A DNA stretch of 47,195 bases from the NCBI GenBank assembly GCA_027488855.1, contig JAIYAV010000099.1, forward strand, positions 1 to 47,195, read 5' to 3'. A program made the position numbers and the translations under genes. Shown here one piece after another: positions 1 to 5,550 of this stretch. Position 1 is the first letter of the stretch, and every line of letters starts with the position of its first letter. Under the pieces are notes generated by a model. It saw only the letters and a list, made by a program, of their open reading frames with translations, searched no databases and was not told the DNA's origin. The stretch comes from Saprospiraceae bacterium (lineage in GTDB: Bacteria; Bacteroidota; Bacteroidia; Chitinophagales; Saprospiraceae).

Positions 1-73
1 AATCGCTTCTCCATGGCTGTACCTTGTGTTTACTATATAGAACGCTTTTATTATACTACTTGTGTGTATACCG

Positions 74-247
74 TAGCCCGCTAGGGGCGTGATGTGGGTA
101 GAAAATAATTGCAGCAGGCCGTCTCAAAGTCCCGTAGGGACGAAATGTGGGTATCCTTCGAGACAAAATACCCACATTTCGTCCCTACGGGACTCGGAAA
201 ATCCTGGATATTCCGATACTACCCATATTGCGCCCCTAGCGGGGCTT
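74..247. repeat. Nested REP-like palindromes (two units, one inside the other)
   Basis: The inner inverted repeat has perfect 26-bp arms at 128-153 and 169-194 with a 15-nt loop; its core is GTCCCGTAGGGAC followed by GAAATGTGGGTA. It is enclosed by an imperfect pair at 74-100 and 220-247 with core GCCCCTAGCGGGGC and a similar GTGGGTA-like flank. Two different REP-like units nested symmetrically suggest repeated insertion or hairpin-based dispersal. A short open frame crosses the element but is only a by-product of the palindrome. Dispersed repeats with this look are common in Bacteroidota; that this one is mobile is inference. Confidence 0.8.
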
Positions 248-278
248 ATCGCCATGTTCTAAAACTTAACAGCCCTGC

Positions 279-376
279 CCTGGAAGGGGAGTACAGCCTA
301 CGTTAAACCCATATCCTGCCTTTTTTCGAACAAAATGCGGGGTTTTTACTTACCTGAAATGTACTCCCCTCCCAGG
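279..376. repeat. Inverted repeat with GGGGAGTACA arms
   Basis: The arms at 279-295 and 360-376 (CCTGGAAGGGGAGTACA against its near-perfect complement, one mismatch) flank about 64 nt. Together with the palindromes just upstream this makes the first 380 bases a cluster of repeats. From there to the start of the next gene at 531 I see only AT-rich sequence, which presumably holds its promoter. Confidence 0.6.
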
Positions 377-530
377 GGTCGGGGGTTCTGAGCTTACGAT
401 AAAATGCTCAATATCAACTACGAATCTATTTTTTGGTTTTGTAGATGATTGGTTAGCGCTAGTTGCATATAATGTAGTGAAAGTTATTTTCTTACATTTT
501 TTGTTTATTTTGCAGGCAAATCAACTTTCT

Positions 531-1634
531 ATGCCTGAGCCACTCAAAAACATCTTCTCCCGTCCCCTGATCAGCCCTTTTGCCGAGCTTGTCAAAACAA
601 TATGGCCCGATTTTTCCACCACCACCTTCCTCGAAAAGGTTTTTGACGAGCATTACGAAGGTCTTGAGCTCAAACAACGCACCCGGCACATTGCCCATGC
701 CCTTCGAGCCTGTCTGCCTGCCACCTATCGCGATGCCCTCAAGATTGTGTGCGACGTTACCCAATCCTACATCGATCAACACGGCGAAAAACTGACCTTT
801 CAATGGATTTTTCTACCCGAATTCATCGAAGCCCACGGCGTAGAAGACCCAGATGCCTCCATCCCCGCCATTGAAACGGTGACCCGCTGGAGCAGTTGTG
901 AATTTACGGTGCGGCCTTTTTTACTGAAATACCCCGAAAGGATGTACGCCCAAATGTTGGCCTGGTCTGACCACCCGAGTCCGATGGTACGCCGCCTGGC
1001 CAGTGAAGGCATTCGCCCGCGTTTGCCCTGGGGCATGGGTGTACCTGCACTCAAGCACGACCCGACTCCGATTTTACCCATTTTGGAAAAACTCAAAAAC
1101 GACCCCGCCGAAACCGTACGCCGCTCCGTGGCCAACAACCTCAATGACATTGCCAAAGAACACCCACAAGTGGTGCTGGACATTGCTGGACGCTGGCTTG
1201 GTCAACACCCAGATACCGATTGGATCGTGCGCCACGCGTGTAGGGGCTTGTTGAAAAAAGGGAATGCCCAAGCGCTGGCTTATTTTGGTTTTGAAAAAGG
1301 GGCGGACGCGATCGAAGTGTCAAACTTGCAACATAGCCTCGAAGTAACAGTCGGGGGCAAACTTGACTTTTCTTTCCAACTCAACAATCATGCCTCCAAT
1401 GCTCAATCCCTACGCCTGGAATACCAAATCGACTACCAGACGCTCTCGGGCAAAATTTCTTCCAAAGTTTTTAAAATCAAGGAGCTGGAGTTAGCGGCAG
1501 GGGCGAGCGTAATGGTGGAGCGGTACCAGCGTTTTCAGGATTTTACTACTCGGAAGCATTATCCCGGGGAGCATGTCTTGAGGATTTTGGTGAATGGGCT
1601 AGCCTTGGCGGAAGGGAAGTTCATCGTATCATAA
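531..1634 (+). CDS. alkC: AlkC-type DNA alkylation repair glycosylase with C-terminal Ig-like domain
   Basis: Predicted monofunctional DNA glycosylase of the AlkC/AlkD HEAT-repeat superfamily, which removes N3-alkylated bases without flipping them out. The protein is 367 aa. The N-terminal 270 residues form helical repeats with AlkC-type blocks: LELKQRTRHIAHAL, FIEAHGVEDPDAS, RPFLLKYPER, RRLASEGIRPRLPWG and RRSVANNLNDIAKEHP. The last ~95 residues (after about 275) are beta-rich and end FIVS; they match the Ig-like domain that structurally studied AlkC proteins have and AlkD lacks. The ATG at 531 is preferred over an in-frame GTG at 477, because family homology begins at MPEPLKN and the 18 extra residues look like translated leader. 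It stands alone and ends just before a long hairpin shared with the convergent gene. The family call is strong; substrate range is inferred. Confidence 0.88.
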   Translation: MPEPLKNIFSRPLISPFAELVKTIWPDFSTTTFLEKVFDEHYEGLELKQRTRHIAHALRACLPATYRDALKIVCDVTQSYIDQHGEKLTFQWIFLPEFIEAHGVEDPDASIPAIETVTRWSSCEFTVRPFLLKYPERMYAQMLAWSDHPSPMVRRLASEGIRPRLPWGMGVPALKHDPTPILPILEKLKNDPAETVRRSVANNLNDIAKEHPQVVLDIAGRWLGQHPDTDWIVRHACRGLLKKGNAQALAYFGFEKGADAIEVSNLQHSLEVTVGGKLDFSFQLNNHASNAQSLRLEYQIDYQTLSGKISSKVFKIKELELAAGASVMVERYQRFQDFTTRKHYPGEHVLRILVNGLALAEGKFIVS

Positions 1635-1636
1635 AC

Positions 1637-1741
1637 TAAGGTGTTCTAAGGTGCCTAAGGTGGTTCAAAATAAAAAAGCCTAAGTTGTAAAAGCTATATT
1701 AGACTCATTTTGAACCACCTTAGGCACCTTAGAACACCTTA
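1637..1741. repeat. Long inverted repeat of CTAAGGTGT-type tandem units
   Basis: Perfect 35-bp arms at 1637-1671 and 1707-1741 enclose a 35-nt loop. Each arm is itself a degenerate 9-10 bp tandem repeat (TAAGGTGTTC, TAAGGTGCC, TAAGGTGG). It begins 3 nt after the alkC stop and lies between convergent genes, so it could act as a bidirectional transcription barrier. The same family recurs at 8881-8975 and 18435-18552. Confidence 0.9.
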
Positions 1742-1800
1742 GAAATGATGCGCCTGGAGCGCTTGTAAGTAAAAGTGAGGCACCAAATTTTTTATAAAAT

Positions 1801-2406
1801 TTAAGCTTTGATTGTAGATAATGCCTTGAGCAGCACCTCCCCAGCCTGATCCAAAGTAGCCCCAAAACTAAAAATCCCCTCCGGATGCCCCTCCATCACA
1901 AAAATGCGTTGCGGAGGCAAATCGGTATCCCGCAGCAATTGCATAATCGAATAAGCCATTTCCGGGGTACCGTAAGTCACACCCGTCGCGGTGGTAGGCA
2001 CTTTGTGCAGGAGTTGTTTCCACATGGCCCGATGATGGACATGAAAAACGGCATTGACCCAGGGGCATTCCAGGTATACCGCAGCATGACTCATCGATTC
2101 AGAAGAAGCGATGATAGGCCCGGTACAATGCAGGAGGTTTTGATCCAATTCCACGGCAGTGACCAAGGTGTAATGTTCGGAGCCCAATTGGGCAAAATTA
2201 CCCGTAGTCGATCCGCTGATGATGAACTGCCCTTGCGCATTCCAGCGCTGACTGATGTTGCCGAAGCCAATGCCATCAGGATATGCACCCAATAAGCCAA
2301 GTTGGTACAAACGATCACGCCAGTGGTTCAATTCAAGGATCGTGCTGTTATCCAATGGAGCCTGTCGCTGCCAGTCGGCCCGAAATTTGATGTACCCCTC
2401 ATCCAT
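1801..2406 (-). CDS. Class II aldolase/adducin family protein (MtnB-like dehydratase or MTRu-1-P aldolase)
   Basis: A 201-aa zinc-dependent class II aldolase fold. Visible features are the N-terminal substrate loops FGNIS and SGSTTG, a probable catalytic acid in SSESMSHAA (E103), zinc ligands in the H-V-H of VFHVHHR (H122, H124), and a third histidine in EGHPEGIFSFG (H174). The ATG at 2406 lies 1 nt after the mtnA stop, so the two are translated together; a longer frame extends into mtnA but lacks homology. Next to mtnA the substrate is probably 5-methylthioribulose-1-phosphate. The protein could then be MtnB (dehydration, methionine salvage) or an aldolase giving DHAP and methylthioacetaldehyde, as in the DHAP shunt. 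No mtnC, mtnD or mtnX is nearby to decide. Confidence 0.75.
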   Translation of the reverse strand: MDEGYIKFRADWQRQAPLDNSTILELNHWRDRLYQLGLLGAYPDGIGFGNISQRWNAQGQFIISGSTTGNFAQLGSEHYTLVTAVELDQNLLHCTGPIIASSESMSHAAVYLECPWVNAVFHVHHRAMWKQLLHKVPTTATGVTYGTPEMAYSIMQLLRDTDLPPQRIFVMEGHPEGIFSFGATLDQAGEVLLKALSTIKA

Positions 2407-2407
2407 A

Positions 2408-3508
2408 TTATTCCGCAAACAAACCCAAAATACCTTCTTCACTAGCCTCACAGATGCCTCGCTCGGTGATCAGGCCCGTAATGAGTCGGGCCGGAGTAAC
2501 ATCGAAGCCATAATTGGCGGCAGGGCTTTCCAGTGGAGTGGTCAGGACCTTGTGGATTTCCCCATCCTTCCAGCCCCAGACGTATTTGACCTCCTCTTCA
2601 CTGCGTTGTTCGATCGGGATTTCTTTCAGGCCATCGCGCAGGTTGAGGTCAAGGGTAGAAGAGGGGAGGGCGACATAAAAAGGCACTCCATTGTCTTTGG
2701 CGGCCAGGGCCTTGAGGTAGGTACCAATTTTGTTGGCCACGTCACCTTGGCGGGTGGTGCGGTCAGTGCCCACGATCACCATGTCTACCATGCCGTGCTG
2801 CATGAGGTGGCCCCCAGCGTTGTCGGTGATGATGGTATGTGGTACACCGTGTTGTTGCAGTTCCAGTGCGGTGATTTTTCCGCCCTGGTTGCGGGGCCGG
2901 GTTTCGTCCACCCACACGTGTACTGGAATCCCCAAATCGTGCGCCAGATAAATGGGTGCAGTAGCAGTACCGTAGTCGATACAAGCCAGCCAACCCGCAT
3001 TACAATGGGTAAGGATATTGACGGTTGCACCACTTTTGCGTTCACTGATGGCTTTTACAATCTCCAGGCCATGCACCCCAATCATGCGGCACTGCTCGGC
3101 ACTTTCATCGGAAATGGCATTGGCGGTAGACAGGGCGGTATGGATGCGGGTTTCACGATCGCTTGCATGGGCCAATTCGCTCATCATGCGTTCAATGCAA
3201 TGGAAGAGGTCGACCGCAGTGGGGCGGGTCTTCTTTAATCTGGCCGCTGCCTCCTGTAAGAAATTGGCCCCATCGTCACCTTCGGGAGCGCCCAGGGTAG
3301 CCAGGTACAGGCCATAAGCTGCCGTTGCACCAATCATGGGAGCGCCCCGGACGTGCATTTCTTCGATGGCCACAGCGGCATCCTCATAGGTATACAATGC
3401 TTCCTCAACGATTTGGAAAGGAAAGTAACGTTGGTCAAACGTACGAACGATACGTGGGTTGGCTTCGTCGAGCCAGATGGTGCGGTAGTGTTTGCCTTGC
3501 AGTTTCAC
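2408..3508 (-). CDS. mtnA: S-methyl-5-thioribose-1-phosphate isomerase
   Basis: Converts methylthioribose-1-phosphate to methylthioribulose-1-phosphate in cytosolic methionine salvage from methylthioadenosine. The protein is 366 aa, normal for the family. Diagnostic motifs are VRGAPMIG (54-60), THCNAGWLA with catalytic C169, DETRPRNQGG (201-210) and VGTDRTTRQGDVANKIGTY with catalytic D249. The start is GTG at 3508: homology to the family N-terminus (RTIWLDE...FDQR) begins within ten codons of it and there is a stop upstream in frame. It follows xisI by 17 nt and abuts the aldolase gene, so the minus-strand set from lacI to the aldolase may be one transcript. Confidence 0.95.
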   Translation of the reverse strand: MKLQGKHYRTIWLDEANPRIVRTFDQRYFPFQIVEEALYTYEDAAVAIEEMHVRGAPMIGATAAYGLYLATLGAPEGDDGANFLQEAAARLKKTRPTAVDLFHCIERMMSELAHASDRETRIHTALSTANAISDESAEQCRMIGVHGLEIVKAISERKSGATVNILTHCNAGWLACIDYGTATAPIYLAHDLGIPVHVWVDETRPRNQGGKITALELQQHGVPHTIITDNAGGHLMQHGMVDMVIVGTDRTTRQGDVANKIGTYLKALAAKDNGVPFYVALPSSTLDLNLRDGLKEIPIEQRSEEEVKYVWGWKDGEIHKVLTTPLESPAANYGFDVTPARLITGLITERGICEASEEGILGLFAE

Positions 3509-3525
3509 AATAGATAGGTTATCAT

Positions 3526-3870
3526 CTAAGCCATGCCAGCCATAGCTCGATACTGAGGAGGATGAAATGCCAATACAATTTCGGATTTTGGAATACCTCG
3601 ACTGGCTAATTCATCGGTTACATGAAGTTCCGTGTTATTCTCTAAGAGCCAGATACTTCCATCTGGTTTGATTTGAAAATGGATCAACAGCGTATTGACA
3701 AAGTGGTTAGGAGTAGCCCAACCAGTAGCCAACAGTTGATAGTGATGATTTTCTCTATCAGCAATGACAATTCTTTGGTAGCCTTCTTCTTCTGGTGACA
3801 ACTGTTGATTTTCTTCCAAAACCGACAGAATGGCTTTTTCTTTTTGCTTTATACTCAATGCTTTACCCAT
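3526..3870 (-). CDS. xisI: XisI family protein
   Basis: A 114-aa XisI homologue. XisI and XisH were named as element-excision controlling factors in heterocystous cyanobacteria and are widespread as a pair in cyanobacteria and Bacteroidota; XisH has a PD-(D/E)XK nuclease-like fold. Typical blocks are RIVIADRENHHYQLLATGW, LIHFQIKPDGSIWL, TDELASRGIPKSEIVLAFHP and a final YRAMAGMA. The ATG at 3870 overlaps the end of a shrunken xisH frame by 16 nt, the usual xisH-xisI overlap. This supports the start and shows that xisI once belonged to an intact pair. No excision element boundary is seen, so its present role is unknown. Confidence 0.85.
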   Translation of the reverse strand: MGKALSIKQKEKAILSVLEENQQLSPEEEGYQRIVIADRENHHYQLLATGWATPNHFVNTLLIHFQIKPDGSIWLLENNTELHVTDELASRGIPKSEIVLAFHPPQYRAMAGMA

Positions 3871-3932
3871 AACACAATTGTTTTTTCGACAGGTTCATAA
3901 ACAACAGCTTGATGAAAATTGTCTTTAGCCAT
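3855..3932 (-). pseudogene. xisH: xisH remnant with large internal deletion
   Basis: A 25-codon frame starting at ATG 3932. Its first ten residues (MAKDNFHQAV) match the N-terminus of XisH proteins and its last fifteen (VYEPVEKTIVLWVKH) match their C-terminus. The roughly 110 residues expected between, including the nuclease-like core, are absent, and reading frame is kept across the junction. The 3' end overlaps xisI by 16 nt as in intact pairs. I infer an in-frame internal deletion that removed activity but kept translational coupling to xisI. The longer open frame upstream to 4184 runs through lacI in another phase and is not supported. The match is from memory of the family, not from a search. 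Confidence 0.65.
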
Positions 3933-4002
3933 TTGCGAATTCCTTGTAGCCTCAAATTTAGGCATTATGTGAGCATGTTGCAACTGAAAAGTTTGACGGG
4001 TA

Positions 4003-5001
4003 TCACACCGAACCCAATTCCACCAACCTACACGCCAACTGCACGTGCAAAGGGTCTTTAATTTCTTCCCGAATGACGCCGAGCAACAGGCGAGCCGCCT
4101 CTGCCCCCACTTCATACCCCGAATGCCGGATATGGGTGATTTTAGGATTGTAAAATTCGGGAGCAAAGCCATCGCTGATGCCAATGATGGCGATCTCTTC
4201 CGGGATACGCATGCGTTTTTGTTCGATGGCCTGTACGGCGCCCACCATCAATTCATCCGACATGGTGAAAAAGGCGGTGATGGCTGGCTGTTGCTCCATG
4301 ATTTTTAAAGCCTGCTGGCTTCCTTGCTCCGAATCTTGGGCAAATGCGATGTGTTTTTCCTCAAAAGGAATGTCCAATTCTTGTAAAACCTGCTTGAATC
4401 CCCGAAAGCGCTCGCGGGTAATGGTCAAATTGGGATCACCAAAGAGGCCGCCAATGCGCAGATGGCCTTTGTCTGCCAAATGTTGCACCGCCAGGCGCGT
4501 AATTTCTACATCGTCGATGGTGACCGAGCAAGAGTGGTTTTGGGGAAGGATCCGGTCAAAAAACACAACCGGAACTTTCTGATCCAACAACGGTGCAAAA
4601 TGACTGAGATCCTGCGCTTCTGAAGCCAGTGAAACCAAGACCCCTTCTACCGCCAATTGTCGGCAAATCTGGACATTTTGTTTCTCGCGAATGAGGGTAT
4701 TGTTCGATTGAAGAATGATCAGGTGGTAGCCATTGGCATACACTTCCTGCTCTATGGCTCTAAACACGGAAGGGTTGAAAAACATGTTCATTTCGGAGAC
4801 CAACAAGGCAATGAGGCCGCTGTGGCGTTTGCGCAAATTCACCGCCAATTGATTGGGAGCGTAACCCAGTTCTTGCGCTAGCTCCTGGACCCGGGTGCGG
4901 GTTTCGGGACTGACGTCGGGATGATTGTTCAGGGCTCGGGAAACCGTGGAGGGATTGAGCTGCAACAACCTGGCAATGTCCGTAATAGTGGGTCGATTCA
5001 T
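4003..5001 (-). CDS. LacI/GalR family transcriptional regulator
   Basis: A 332-aa repressor of normal length. The N-terminal lambda-repressor-like helix-turn-helix spans residues 5-25 (TITDIARLLQLNPSTVSRAL), followed by the hinge helix SPETRTRVQELAQELGYAPNQLA. The rest is a periplasmic-binding-protein-like sensor domain (GLIALLVSEMN, FFDRIL, HLRIGGLFGDPN, ITAFFTMSDELMVGA, IGISDGF), which usually binds a sugar or sugar phosphate. The ATG at 5001 starts exactly at the conserved MNRPTITDIA. A LacI-type operator (GCAAACGTTTGC) lies 89 nt upstream and suggests autoregulation. The downstream genes are not sugar genes, so the effector is not predictable. Confidence 0.93.
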   Translation of the reverse strand: MNRPTITDIARLLQLNPSTVSRALNNHPDVSPETRTRVQELAQELGYAPNQLAVNLRKRHSGLIALLVSEMNMFFNPSVFRAIEQEVYANGYHLIILQSNNTLIREKQNVQICRQLAVEGVLVSLASEAQDLSHFAPLLDQKVPVVFFDRILPQNHSCSVTIDDVEITRLAVQHLADKGHLRIGGLFGDPNLTITRERFRGFKQVLQELDIPFEEKHIAFAQDSEQGSQQALKIMEQQPAITAFFTMSDELMVGAVQAIEQKRMRIPEEIAIIGISDGFAPEFYNPKITHIRHSGYEVGAEAARLLLGVIREEIKDPLHVQLACRLVELGSV

Positions 5002-5089
5002 TCAAATGAAGTATTATTCGGTCAATCAGGGCTTAGTCAAAATATAACGCAGAAAAAAAACACCCTTAAAAGTAATCATTTTTTCCACA

Positions 5090-5101
5090 GCAAACGTTTG
5101 C
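5090..5101. promoter_or_regulatory. Candidate LacI-family operator
   Basis: GCAAACGTTTGC is a perfect 12-bp palindrome with the central CG typical of LacI/GalR operators. A half-matching copy (CAAACCTTTGCA) follows directly. It lies between the minus-strand lacI gene and a plus-strand promoter at 5138-5167, so one site could control both directions. Confidence 0.55.
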
Positions 5102-5137
5102 ACAAACCTTTGCACAAGGCAGGGCTTTTTTTAGCTA

Positions 5138-5167
5138 TTGCATAACGGCAGCAATAGGGTAAATTTG
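5138..5167 (+). promoter_or_regulatory. Bacteroidota-type promoter (TTG-N19-TAAATTTG)
   Basis: The -33 element TTG is at 5138-5140, followed by a 19-nt spacer and the -7 element TAAATTTG at 5160-5167. This is a full match to the TTG-N19-TAnnTTTG consensus of the Bacteroidota primary sigma factor. Transcription would start near 5172 on the plus strand, where no protein gene follows for more than 2 kb. Confidence 0.6.
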
Positions 5168-5171
5168 TAGG

Positions 5172-5418
5172 AGCAGAGAAAATCAGATTTTCAATGCACA
5201 GCAGTTCAGTGACTTATGTGATGGATTTTAGAGGTAAAAGTAAGAACTGCTGAGGGGTGTTGCAACTGATTTTATAGCTGGAATTTGAGCTACAAAAATG
5301 GCACAAGACTCTCTGAGTTGTGTGGAAAACCAACAGCCCCATCAGATTCGCTCTTTTCGTATTTTAACCCAACATAACGAAGCCCGGATAGTTTTTTAAA
5401 ACCCATCCGGGCCCTTTT
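5172..5418 (+). ncRNA. Candidate structured small RNA, unassigned
   Basis: This stretch has a consensus promoter immediately upstream and ends in an intrinsic terminator, with no substantial ORF between. By eye it folds into several helices: 5199-5207 with 5244-5252 (CAGCAGTTC/GAACTGCTG); a long-range helix of 5249-5262 with 5331-5345 (CTGAGGGGTGTTG with CAACAGCCCCATCAG, bulged); hairpins at 5275-5292 and 5302-5322; then the terminator stem 5382-5412. I could not match it to tmRNA, SRP RNA or RNase P RNA; a 6S-like RNA remains possible. The exact start is inferred from the promoter. A 19-codon frame (5194-5253) lies inside it. Confidence 0.45.
5382..5418 (+). terminator. Intrinsic terminator, plus-strand reading
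   Basis: The stem GCCCGGAT (5382-5389) pairs with ATCCGGGC (5405-5412) and is followed by CCTTTTAT. The T-rich side is on the plus strand only, although no plus-strand protein gene lies upstream; it closes the candidate small RNA. Confidence 0.6.
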
Positions 5419-5517
5419 ATCAAAGATAATTTTTTATTCGTTCTTTATATACTGCAAGTTTGTTTTGTAGCTGTTTACACTAGCAGGTAAGTAATGTATG
5501 AAACCAGATGATTAAGT

Positions 5518-5550
5518 GGAGGGATGTACTAAGCATTCCTCCCTTTTTAT
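5518..5550 (+). terminator. Second plus-reading hairpin with T run
   Basis: GGAGGGA (5518-5524) pairs with TCCTCCC (5537-5543) and is followed by TTTTTATTTT, which overlaps the stop of the convergent beta-lactamase-like gene. It may also help end that minus-strand message, but the T run reads in the plus direction. The rest of 5419-5517 is AT-rich and shows nothing else. Confidence 0.45.

Noticed and set aside
109-306. Open frame of 65 codons across the first repeats
   Set aside because: It reads through both arms of the palindromes and its sequence is explained by the repeat; no homology or ribosome binding site is apparent.
3933-4184. N-terminal part of a long minus-strand frame leading into the xisH remnant
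   Set aside because: It overlaps the end of lacI in another phase and has no XisH-like content; only the last 25 codons from ATG 3932 are supported.
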